Assembly (NCBI GenBank): GCA_035502095.1
Contig: DATJUX010000018.1
Span: 1-64,000 of the forward strand
DNA length: 64,000 nt
Origin: JAKANT01 sp035502095
Lineage (GTDB): Bacteria; Pseudomonadota; Gammaproteobacteria; Burkholderiales; Burkholderiaceae_F
Direction of reading: 5' to 3'
Shown here: positions 47,385-54,776 of the stretch, in pieces
Numbering within the stretch: position 1 is the first letter of the stretch
Layout of the letters: each line of letters starts with the position of its first letter
Translations under genes and position numbers: made by a program
The notes under the pieces: generated by a model
Seen by the model: the letters and a program-made list of their open reading frames with translations, nothing else
What the model was told of the DNA's origin: nothing
The model's database searches: none

Positions 47385-48679
47385 ATCCTGCAGAGGCACC
47401 CCGCGAAGTCGTCCCCGGTCCGGCCTTCGAGCGTCGCGGCGGCGAACTCTACTGCGAACAGGCGGCGCTCGCCGAAATCGCGCGCCGCCACGGCACGCCC
47501 ACGTACGTCTACTCGCGCCGGGCGATCGAGCAGGCGTACGCCGCCTACGCGAACGCGCTTGCGGGAAGGCACGCCCTGGTCTGCTACGCGATCAAGGCCA
47601 ACTCGAATCTCGCGATCCTCGACCTTCTGGGTCGTGCCGGCGCCGGATTCGACATCGTCTCCGGAGGTGAACTGGCTCGCGTCCTTGCGGCGGGTGGCGA
47701 TCCACGCCGGATCGTCTTTTCCGGCGTCGGCAAGCTCGATCCGGAAATCGCGGCGGCACTGCGCGCGAATATCCTGTGCTTCAACGTCGAGTCGCAGGCG
47801 GAGCTCGCACAGGTCGCGCGCGTTGCCGCGGGGCTCGGCAGGCGCGCGCCCATCTCGCTCCGGGTCAATCCGGACGTCGACGCGAAAACGCATCCCTACA
47901 TCTCGACCGGACTGCGCGAGAACAAGTTCGGCGTCGCCTACGAAGACGCGCTTTCACTCTACAAGGCCGCCGCTGCGGACCGCCACCTCGACGTCGTCGG
48001 CATCGATTGTCACATCGGTTCGCAGATCACGGAGGTCGCGCCTTACCTCGACGCGGCCGAGCGCATTCTCGATCTCGTGGACGACCTCGCTCGCGCCGGC
48101 ATCGGCCTGCACCACATCGACTTCGGTGGCGGCCTCGGCATTCGCTACAGGGAAGAGACGCCGCCGTCGGCGGCGGAGCTGATCGCAGCCCTGCTGGATC
48201 GTGTCGACCGACGCGGGCACGGCGACCGGCTGCTGATGTTCGAGCCCGGGCGCTCGCTCGTCGGCAACGCCGGTGTCCTGCTCACGAAGGTCAACCTGCT
48301 CAAGTCCGCGGCGACACGCAATTTCGCCGTGGTGGATGCCGCGATGAACGACCTCATCCGGCCGACCCTGTATGGCGCCTGGATGGACGTCCAACCCGTC
48401 GTCCGCCGCGAAGCGCCCAGCACACGCTACGACGTGGTCGGACCGGTCTGCGAATCGGGCGACTGGCTGGCTCGCGACCGCGATCTCGCGATCGCCCCCG
48501 GCGACCTGCTGGCGATTCTCGGCGCGGGCGCGTATGCGATGAGCATGGCGAGCAACTACAACTCCCGCGCGCGCGCTGCGGAAGTCATCGTCGATGGCGG
48601 CAGCGACTACTGCGTGCGCCGGCGCGAACGAATCGAGGACCTGTACGCGGGCGAGTCGCTGCTTCCCCCGAAGGGCTGA
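47381..48679 (+). CDS. lysA: Diaminopimelate decarboxylase
   Basis: LysA decarboxylates meso-diaminopimelate to lysine with PLP. The 432-residue fold-type III enzyme shows the Schiff-base lysine in CYAIKANSN (Lys72), the phosphate-binding HIDFGGGLGI, EPGRSLVGNAG, the active-site CESGDWLA and the C-terminal GAYAMSMASNYNSR. The GTG at 47381 overlaps lptM. The last 73 bp lie opposite the 3' end of msrQ. Confidence 0.95.
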   Translation: MNPAEAPREVVPGPAFERRGGELYCEQAALAEIARRHGTPTYVYSRRAIEQAYAAYANALAGRHALVCYAIKANSNLAILDLLGRAGAGFDIVSGGELARVLAAGGDPRRIVFSGVGKLDPEIAAALRANILCFNVESQAELAQVARVAAGLGRRAPISLRVNPDVDAKTHPYISTGLRENKFGVAYEDALSLYKAAAADRHLDVVGIDCHIGSQITEVAPYLDAAERILDLVDDLARAGIGLHHIDFGGGLGIRYREETPPSAAELIAALLDRVDRRGHGDRLLMFEPGRSLVGNAGVLLTKVNLLKSAATRNFAVVDAAMNDLIRPTLYGAWMDVQPVVRREAPSTRYDVVGPVCESGDWLARDRDLAIAPGDLLAILGAGAYAMSMASNYNSRARAAEVIVDGGSDYCVRRRERIEDLYAGESLLPPKG

Positions 48680-49353
48680 CGCGCGCTCTCGCGCGCCCAG
48701 CGGATCAGCCGTACCGCGAGAAGCATTGCAACCACAGCTGCAAAGATCGAGACCGTACCGAAGTCGTTCTTGCCTGCCTTGTGCCACCAGTAGTGCAGGA
48801 TCGCCAGCGGCGCGATGAGATACACGAGCCGGTGCAAGCGCTGCCAGTTCTTCCCGCCGAGACGCTTCAGCATCCCGTTGGTCGAGGTCGCTGCCAGGGG
48901 GATCAGAAGCAAGAAGGCCGCGAAGCCGGCCGTGATGTAAGGGCGCTTTGTTATGTCCTTGCCGATCGACGCGAGGTCGAACCACTGGTCGAGCCAGATG
49001 TACGTCGTGAAGTGCAGCACGACGTAGAAGAAGCAGCACAAGCCGATCATGCGGCGCAGCCGGACGAGCCACGCCCACCCCGTCAGCCAGCGCAGGGGGG
49101 TGATCGACAGGGTCAGGCAGAGCATGACGAGCGTCCACGTGCCGAGCGAACGCATCACGAATTCGACGGGATTGGCTCCAAGCCGATCGCTGAACCCGAG
49201 CACGAACAGCCGTGCCAGCGGAACGAGCGCAAGCGCAAAGAGCAATGCGCGAACGCGGCCAAGCGCCGCCGGGCTCAGCGCGGCCGGCACAAGCGCCAGG
49301 AAGCGATCGCGAACGGAAAGCGGGCGCGCCGCCGCGCCGCCGACGGTTGACAT
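48607..49353 (-). CDS. msrQ: Haem-binding membrane subunit MsrQ
   Basis: MsrQ is the b-type haem quinol oxidase that reduces MsrP in periplasmic methionine sulfoxide repair. The 248-residue protein has six membrane helices of the ferric-reductase-like type, with the haem histidines in YVVLHFTTYIW and RLVYLIAPLAILHYWW and the signature WQRLHRLVYL. A tail of about 25 residues (after RWARESARQ) is encoded opposite the 3' end of lysA and is longer than in typical MsrQ (about 210). ATG 49353 lies 2 bp after the msrP stop. Confidence 0.9.
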   Translation of the reverse strand: MSTVGGAAARPLSVRDRFLALVPAALSPAALGRVRALLFALALVPLARLFVLGFSDRLGANPVEFVMRSLGTWTLVMLCLTLSITPLRWLTGWAWLVRLRRMIGLCCFFYVVLHFTTYIWLDQWFDLASIGKDITKRPYITAGFAAFLLLIPLAATSTNGMLKRLGGKNWQRLHRLVYLIAPLAILHYWWHKAGKNDFGTVSIFAAVVAMLLAVRLIRWARESARQPFGGSSDSPAYRSSIRSRRRTQ

Positions 49354-49355
49354 CT

Positions 49356-50309
49356 TCAGTAGAACTTCTTCAGGTCCATGCCGGCGTAGAGCTGGCCGAC
49401 CTGGTCCGCATAGCCGTTGAACATCTGGGTCGCACGACGCTTGTTGAACAAGCCCTCCTCCCCGAGGCGCCGCTCGGTGGCCTGGCTCCAGCGGGGATGA
49501 TCCACGGTGGGGTTGACGTTCGAGTAGAAGCCGTATTCCTGCGGCGCCGCCTTCTGCCAGCTGTTGACCGGCTGCTGGTCGGTGAAGCGGATCTTCACGA
49601 GCGACTTGGCGCTCTTGAAACCGTACTTCCAAGGCACCACCACGCGCACCGGGGCGCCGTTCTGACTCGGCAATACCTCGCCGTACAGGCCGAACGTCAG
49701 CAGCGTAAGGGGATGCAATGCCTCGTCGAGGCGCAATCCTTCCGTATATGGCCAATCGAGCACGGACGAGGAGATGCCCGGCATCTGCTTGCGATCGGCC
49801 AGCGTCGTGAACTCGACGAAACGGGCGTTGCCGGTCGGTTCGACCTTCTTCACGAGCTCGGCGAAGGCGAAACCGACCCAGGGGACCACCGCCGACCATG
49901 CCTCGACACAGCGCAGTCGATAGATCCGATCCTCCAGCGGGGCGAGCTTCATGAGGTCGTCGACATCGAAGGCACCGGGCTTGCGCACTTCACCCTCGAT
50001 CCGGACCGTCCATGGCCGCGTGTGCAGCGACTGCGGAGCATTGCGCGCCGGATCCTCCTTGTCGGTACCGAATTCGTAGAAATTGCAGTAGTTGGTCACG
50101 AGTTCGAACGGTGTCGCCCTTTCCATCGTCGAGAACGGACCCGGCCGGGTCGCGAGCTTCTGCCCGGCAGCGGGCATGGCGTGCGCGCCGGCCATCGGCG
50201 CGATGAGCCCGGCGGCGAGGCCGGCCCGGACAAACTCGCGCCGACGGCGCCAGACGCGGGCCGGAGTGATCTCGGACGGGCGGATATCGGAGCAGCGGCG
50301 AATGAGCAT
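49356..50309 (-). CDS. msrP: Protein-methionine-sulfoxide reductase, molybdopterin subunit MsrP
   Basis: MsrP is the periplasmic Mo-molybdopterin enzyme that reduces methionine sulfoxide in oxidised envelope proteins. The 317-residue precursor starts LIRRCSDIRPSEITP, the family N-terminus, and has a twin-arginine signal (RRRREFVRAGLAAGLIAP). The Mo ligand Cys134 lies in RLRCVEAW. ATG 50309 is preferred to an in-frame ATG 18 nt upstream. It should need the TatABC system encoded in the same window. Confidence 0.93.
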   Translation of the reverse strand: MLIRRCSDIRPSEITPARVWRRRREFVRAGLAAGLIAPMAGAHAMPAAGQKLATRPGPFSTMERATPFELVTNYCNFYEFGTDKEDPARNAPQSLHTRPWTVRIEGEVRKPGAFDVDDLMKLAPLEDRIYRLRCVEAWSAVVPWVGFAFAELVKKVEPTGNARFVEFTTLADRKQMPGISSSVLDWPYTEGLRLDEALHPLTLLTFGLYGEVLPSQNGAPVRVVVPWKYGFKSAKSLVKIRFTDQQPVNSWQKAAPQEYGFYSNVNPTVDHPRWSQATERRLGEEGLFNKRRATQMFNGYADQVGQLYAGMDLKKFY

Positions 50310-50412
50310 GGTGAACCCGGCGATCATTGTTTCTTGGTCGCAGCCTGAGCGCCGAACTTACACGATCGCGGCGGATCCCCGCGTGCTGCGGCACGCCTCG
50401 GTACAATTCGTC

Positions 50413-50450
50413 AACGCCGGGTTGCCACGCGGGCAACTCCGGCGTTTTTT
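50413..50450 (+). terminator. Strong intrinsic terminator in the guaC leader, not preceded by a gene
   Basis: CGCCGG-GTTGCC (50415-50426) pairs with GGCAAC-T-CCGGCG (50432-50444), giving 12 bp with one bulge and a 5-nt loop, followed directly by TTTTTT (50445-50450). It reads on the plus strand, where nothing lies upstream except the divergent msrP promoter region. It sits 62 bp before guaC. It must therefore end a short leader or small RNA, or act as an attenuator for guaC. Confidence 0.75.
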
Positions 50451-50511
50451 GCGCGCGCAAGCGGAGTGACGCGGGCCGAGGCTCGCGGCCCGACCCCGAT
50501 GGGAGATTCGC

Positions 50512-51552
50512 ATGCACATCGAACACGAGCTGAAACTCGACTTCAAGGACGTCCTGATCCGGCCGAAGCGGTCCACCCTGACCTCGCGCTCCGACGTGGA
50601 CATCGCACGCGATTTCACGTTCAGACACAGCAGGATCGCGTACCACGGCATTCCGATCATCGCTTCCAACATGGATGCGACGGGAACGATGGAACTGGCG
50701 CGCGTGCTAGATCGCTTCGGCTTGTCGACGGCGCTGCACAAGTACTACGCGCCCGAGCAATACACGAGCTTCTTTCATGGACTGGAACGCAAATCGGCCG
50801 CGTTCTTCTCGATGGGCATCACACGCAACGACGAGGAGAAGTTCAAGACGGTCATGCAGGCGTGCGCGGACGCGCTGCAATATGTCTGCATCGACGTGGC
50901 GAACGGGTATCACGAGAATTTCGCCACCTTCGTCCAGCGCATCCGCGAGCAATACCCGGGCATCGTGATCATGGCGGGCAACGTCGTCACGGGCGAGATG
51001 ACGGAGGAGCTGGTGCTTTCGGGAGCCGACATCGTCAAGGTCGGCATCGGACCGGGCTCGGTGTGCACCACGCGCAAGATGACCGGGGTCGGTTACCCGC
51101 AACTCTCGGCCATTATCGAGTGCGCCGATGCGGCGCACGGCCTGGGCGGTCATATCTGCGCCGACGGCGGTTGCGCCACGCCGGGCGATGTCGCCAAGGC
51201 GTTCGGCGGTGGCGCCGACTTCGTGATGCTCGGCGGCATGTTCGCCGGTCACGACGAGTCGGGCGGCGACCTGGTCGAGCGCGGCGGCGAGAAGTTCAAG
51301 CGCTTCTATGGAATGAGTTCGAAGGCCGCGATGGAAAAGCACGCGGGCGGCGTCGCCGAATACCGCGCGGCCGAGGGCAAGGAGGTGTTGATCCCGCATC
51401 GCGGCCCGGTGGCGGTCACGGTGCAGGAGATCCTCGGGGGAGTGCGCTCGGCGTGTACCTACGTCGGCGCACGCCGCCTCAAGGAGCTTTCCAAGCGCAC
51501 GACCTTCGTGCGGGTCGCGCAGCAGCTGAACGACGTATTCGGAAAGGCGTAG
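50512..51552 (+). CDS. guaC: GMP reductase
   Basis: GuaC deaminates GMP reductively to IMP with NADPH, linking guanine and adenine nucleotide pools. The 346-residue (beta/alpha)8 barrel has the IMPDH/GMPR signature VKVGIGPGSVCTTRKMTGVG with catalytic Cys185, ASNMDATGTMELA near the N-terminus, and CADGGC...GADFVMLGGMFAGHDE. There is no CBS insert, which distinguishes it from IMP dehydrogenase; length matches GuaC1-type enzymes. GGGAG lies 6 nt before ATG. It is preceded by a strong terminator. Confidence 0.93.
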   Translation: MHIEHELKLDFKDVLIRPKRSTLTSRSDVDIARDFTFRHSRIAYHGIPIIASNMDATGTMELARVLDRFGLSTALHKYYAPEQYTSFFHGLERKSAAFFSMGITRNDEEKFKTVMQACADALQYVCIDVANGYHENFATFVQRIREQYPGIVIMAGNVVTGEMTEELVLSGADIVKVGIGPGSVCTTRKMTGVGYPQLSAIIECADAAHGLGGHICADGGCATPGDVAKAFGGGADFVMLGGMFAGHDESGGDLVERGGEKFKRFYGMSSKAAMEKHAGGVAEYRAAEGKEVLIPHRGPVAVTVQEILGGVRSACTYVGARRLKELSKRTTFVRVAQQLNDVFGKA

Positions 51553-51559
51553 GCGCCGG

Positions 51560-52207
51560 TCAGTGCAGGCCGGCGACGTAGTCGGCGAGCGCCTTGATCT
51601 CCGCCTCGGACAGGCGCGCCGCGATCTGCTGCATCGGCTCGTTGTTGCGCCGGACCCCGTCGCGGAAAGCTTTCAGTTGCGTCTCCGTGTACTCGGAATG
51701 TTGGCCGCTGAGGCGCGGATATTGGCTCGGAATTCCGGTGCCCGCCGGGCCATGGCACCCCGCGCAGGCGGGCAATCCCTTTTCGGCGACGCCCACGCGA
51801 TACAGGCGCTGACCGAGATCGAGCGTCTCCTTGACCCGCGAGGCGCCCGGTTTCGGACTCTGCTGCGCGAAGTACGCCGCCACGTTGCGCTTATCCTCGT
51901 CCGACAAGCTGCCGGCAAATCCGGCCATCACGGGGTTCTCGCGCACGACGGCCCTGCCGCCGGGCTTGGCAGCGTACTCGACAAGTTGCTTGTAGAGATA
52001 GTCGGCGTGCTGCCCGGCGAGTTTGGGATTCGCCGGGATGGTCGAGTTGCCATCTGCGGCATGGCATGCGACACAGACCTGGCTCACGATCTGCTGGCCC
52101 TTGGCAGGGTCGACCTTGGCGGCCCTTTTCTCCTGTCCCAGCGCGTTCAGCGCAACCAGGCTGCAGACTCCGGCCAACGCCAGCAAGCGTCCCATCGAGG
52201 AAACCAT
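51560..52207 (-). CDS. Di-haem cytochrome c4
   Basis: Cytochrome c4 is a membrane-associated periplasmic electron carrier between the bc1 complex and terminal oxidases. The 215-residue precursor has a signal peptide (to about residue 24) and two tandem class I cytochrome domains: CVACH at 45-49 and CAGCH at 148-152. Each domain is followed by its methionine segment (NPVMAGFAG, NNEPMQQIA), and PKLAGQ/PRLSGQ repeats reveal the duplication. It ends 7 bp after convergent guaC and is divergent from engB, the usual cc4-engB arrangement in betaproteobacteria. Confidence 0.92.
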   Translation of the reverse strand: MVSSMGRLLALAGVCSLVALNALGQEKRAAKVDPAKGQQIVSQVCVACHAADGNSTIPANPKLAGQHADYLYKQLVEYAAKPGGRAVVRENPVMAGFAGSLSDEDKRNVAAYFAQQSPKPGASRVKETLDLGQRLYRVGVAEKGLPACAGCHGPAGTGIPSQYPRLSGQHSEYTETQLKAFRDGVRRNNEPMQQIAARLSEAEIKALADYVAGLH

Positions 52208-52389
52208 CAGATAACCCTTGTTGCTTTGTCTTGTTCGGAACAGGCCGCTCGCGCATGAAAGGCATGGCGGCGCGGTCGTCCTGCGAGCCGCTCCCGCCCT
52301 CATCGAGCGCCTCGCTACCCATCCGCCTTGCAGCGGGCGCGTATTCTACCCAACGGCCCGGTCAAGCCGTGGCGCGTGACCCATCACCC

Positions 52390-53043
52390 ATGACCTTGTT
52401 CGAATCGGCGCAGTTCACCACCTCGGTCGCGACCTTCGGCGAACTGAACGCCGCCGCCCTGGCGATGCTGCCGGAACTGGCGTTCGTCGGGCGGTCGAAC
52501 GCGGGCAAGTCGAGCGTCATCAACACGCTTGCCAACCGGCGCCAGCTTGCTTACGCAAGCAAGACCCCCGGTCGAACGCAGTTGCTCAACTTCTTTCAAC
52601 TCTCGCAACGTGGCCCGGACGGAGCGAGCGCTGCGCGCGCTTATGCGGTCGACCTGCCTGGCTACGGCTTCGCCAAGGTCGATGCAAGCAAACGCGCCGC
52701 CTGGGATGAACTCGCGGGCGGCTATCTCGCGACCCGACGCTTTCTCGTGGGCGTCGTGCTCGTCATGGATGCGCGGCGCCCGCTGGTGCCGGCGGACGAG
52801 GCGCTGTTGGTCTGGCTGGGGCGGCGCGTCGAAGCGACGCGCCTGCGCGCGCACATGCTGCTCAACAAATCCGACCAGTTGAATCGCGCGGAGCGCGCCG
52901 CAGCGCTGCGGCTGGTGGAGCGACGAATCGAGACCCTGCCGCTCGACGCGTCGGCACAGTTGTTTTCCGCGCGGACGCGCGAGGGCCTCGAAGAACTGCG
53001 CGCGACGCTCGCAGCCATCCTCGAGCGCGCGCGCCCCGGCTGA
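52390..53043 (+). CDS. engB: Ribosome biogenesis GTP-binding protein YihA/EngB
   Basis: EngB is an essential GTPase for late 50S assembly. The 217-residue product has G1 GRSNAGKSS (34-42), the switch region ASKTPGRTQLLNFF (G2), G3 DLPGYGFAKV, G4 LLNKSDQLN and G5 FSART. It lacks any extra domain. ATG 52390 precedes the conserved FTTSVATFGELN start. It is 182 bp from cytochrome c4, which must hold both divergent promoters. Confidence 0.94.
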   Translation: MTLFESAQFTTSVATFGELNAAALAMLPELAFVGRSNAGKSSVINTLANRRQLAYASKTPGRTQLLNFFQLSQRGPDGASAARAYAVDLPGYGFAKVDASKRAAWDELAGGYLATRRFLVGVVLVMDARRPLVPADEALLVWLGRRVEATRLRAHMLLNKSDQLNRAERAAALRLVERRIETLPLDASAQLFSARTREGLEELRATLAAILERARPG

Positions 53044-53071
53044 GCAACGCGCGTGCCGGCTCGTATCATCC

Positions 53072-53170
53072 AGAAAGAATGAGCCCCGGCGTGGACCGGG
53101 GCTCGAAGCCTTATTCAAGGCGCCCGCTCAGGGAGGAAGTAGCGGGAGACGACGGAATCGTCCGTCATCT
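53072..53170 (-). ncRNA. Four-hairpin RNA candidate opposite the hemB leader (anti-hemB-like)
   Basis: The engB-hemB gap contains four consecutive perfect inverted repeats: GACGGA/TCCGTC (53151-53156, 53161-53166), CCCGCT/AGCGGG (53123-53128, 53141-53146), GCCTT/AAGGC (53108-53112, 53117-53121) and a 9-bp GAGCCCCGG/CCGGGGCTC (53081-53089, 53096-53104). Read on the minus strand the last one is followed by ATTCTTTCT, a terminator-like end, while on the plus strand it has no U-tract. An A+T-rich TTTATG lies just upstream on the minus strand near 53181-53186. Comparative work described a conserved hemB/anti-hemB RNA motif in betaproteobacteria at this position; I assign this by structure and context, from memory. 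Exact ends are uncertain. Confidence 0.55.
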
Positions 53171-53224
53171 GAGACCGGAACATAAACAATCGGGTTCGCA
53201 CCTGCCGACTTGGGATTTACCCGC

Positions 53225-54241
53225 ATGACTCACTTTCGCCCGCTTGGTCGCTTCCCTTCGGTGCGCATGCGTCGCATGCGCCACGACGACTTCTCGCGTC
53301 GCCTCATGCGCGAACATCGGCTATCGGTCGACGACCTCATTTATCCGGTCTTTGTCCTCGATGGAAGCCGCAAGCGCGAAGTGATCGCCTCGATGCCCGA
53401 TGTCGAACGACTGTCGATCGATTATCTGTTTCCGGTTGCCGAGGAGTGCGTACAGCTCGGCATTCCTGTCATGGCTCTCTTCCCTGTTCTCGACGGCCAA
53501 CTCAAGACCAGCGATGGCGTGGAAGCGACCAACCCGAACGGGTTGGTACCGCGCGCGGTGCGCGCATTGAAGGACCGCTTTCCACAACTCGGTTTGCTCA
53601 CGGACGTGGCGCTCGATCCATTTACCACGCACGGGCAGGACGGATTGATCGACGAGTCGGGGTACGTGCTGAACGACGAAACGATCGAGGTGCTCCGGAA
53701 GCAGGCGCTGGTGCAGGCAGAAGCCGGCGTCGACATCGTCGCGCCGAGCGACATGATGGACGGGCGAATCGGCGCGTTGCGGGAGACGCTGGAGCGCGCC
53801 GGCCACATTCACACGCGGATCATGGCGTATTCCGCCAAGTACGCGAGCGCCTTTTACGGGCCGTTTCGTGATGCCGTCGGGTCGAAGGCAAATCTCGGCA
53901 AGAGCAACAAGGCCGCGTACCAGATGGACCCGGCCAACAGCGACGAGGCTCTTTGGGAGGTCGGCCTCGACCTCGAGGAGGGCGCCGACATGGTGATGGT
54001 CAAACCGGGCATGCCCTATCTCGATATCGTGCGACGGGTGAAGGACACCTACAAGGCGCCGACCTATGTGTACCAGGTGAGCGGCGAATACTCGATGCTC
54101 AAGGCGGCTTTCAACAATGGCTGGCTCGAGGAGAAGAAGATCGTTCTCGAGTCGCTGCTCGCGTTCAAGCGCGCGGGCGCCGATGGCATCCTGAGCTACT
54201 TCTCGCTGCAGGTCGCGCGCTGGTTGAAGGGTGCGCCATAG
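53225..54241 (+). CDS. hemB: Delta-aminolevulinic acid dehydratase (porphobilinogen synthase)
   Basis: HemB condenses two 5-aminolevulinates to porphobilinogen in haem synthesis. The 338-residue barrel has the two active-site lysines in AYSAKYASAFYGPF (Lys205) and MVMVKPGMPYLD (Lys260). The metal site reads DVALDPFTTHGQDG, so the zinc-ligand cysteines are absent; this is the Mg-dependent form known from pseudomonads. ATG 53225 fits the conserved F..R.RR...F start. A structured element lies in its leader. Confidence 0.95.
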   Translation: MTHFRPLGRFPSVRMRRMRHDDFSRRLMREHRLSVDDLIYPVFVLDGSRKREVIASMPDVERLSIDYLFPVAEECVQLGIPVMALFPVLDGQLKTSDGVEATNPNGLVPRAVRALKDRFPQLGLLTDVALDPFTTHGQDGLIDESGYVLNDETIEVLRKQALVQAEAGVDIVAPSDMMDGRIGALRETLERAGHIHTRIMAYSAKYASAFYGPFRDAVGSKANLGKSNKAAYQMDPANSDEALWEVGLDLEEGADMVMVKPGMPYLDIVRRVKDTYKAPTYVYQVSGEYSMLKAAFNNGWLEEKKIVLESLLAFKRAGADGILSYFSLQVARWLKGAP

Positions 54242-54307
54242 TCCGCGCCCCGGGAACGCCGCGCATCCGTTCAGCGCTTGCGCGCGCCGGGCGCTCGCTG
54301 CGGTCGC

Positions 54308-54706
54308 TCACGCGCCCTCGCTCCGAAGCCGACGCAGTTCGCGCCCCTGCTTCTTCGTCGGACGTCCCTTGATCGATTGTGCCGGCTCGTGACCGTGACC
54401 GCGCATCAACTGCGCCTGCTCGCGCCGGGCGACACTCTCGGCCGTCTCCTCGTAAAGCATCCGCGCGACCGGTGCAGGTCCGCGTCGCGCGGACAAGGCA
54501 CGCACCACGATCTCGAGGCGTGTGGCGCCGACCAAGACTTCGAGCGCATCGCCCACGCGCGTCGGATGAGCCGGCTTGATCCGGGCGCCGCGCAGCCGGA
54601 CGCGCCCCAGTTCGACCGCCTCGGAGGCGAGCGAACGGCTCTTGAAGAACCGCGCCGCCCACAGCCATTTGTCGAGCCGCAATCCCTCCGTCGATTGTTC
54701 CTGCAT
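54308..54706 (-). CDS. hslR: S4-domain heat-shock protein 15 (HslR)
   Basis: Hsp15 binds free 50S subunits carrying a nascent peptidyl-tRNA and helps to rescue them. The 132-residue protein starts with an S4 RNA-binding domain (LRLDKWLWAARFFKSRSLAS, GRVRLRGARIKPAHPTRVGD) and ends with a basic extension (KGRPTKKQGRELRRLR). ATG 54706 lies 5 nt after AGGAG. It is divergent from the helicase gene; the shared 70 bp contain a LexA-type box. Confidence 0.9.
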   Translation of the reverse strand: MQEQSTEGLRLDKWLWAARFFKSRSLASEAVELGRVRLRGARIKPAHPTRVGDALEVLVGATRLEIVVRALSARRGPAPVARMLYEETAESVARREQAQLMRGHGHEPAQSIKGRPTKKQGRELRRLRSEGA

Positions 54707-54728
54707 CACGGCTCCTGCTGTCTCGATA

Positions 54729-54744
54729 CTGTATATTTCAACAG
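54729..54744. promoter_or_regulatory. LexA (SOS) box
   Basis: CTGTATATTTCAACAG matches the LexA consensus CTGT-N8-ACAG with both half-sites perfect; the central eight bases are A/T-rich. The outward bases extend the palindrome (ACTGT...ACAGT). It lies 33 bp before the helicase start and 22 bp from hslR, and a TATATT -10-like hexamer (54732-54737) is inside it, so LexA would block RNA polymerase directly. Confidence 0.75.
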
Positions 54745-54776
54745 TCCCCGGACTCTACCGACCTTGCGTCCAGTTC

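Noticed and set aside
50402..50407. TACAAT as the guaC promoter
   Set aside because: There is no -35 partner at 16-18 bp, and the start would fall at the base of the terminator hairpin, leaving guaC behind the terminator.
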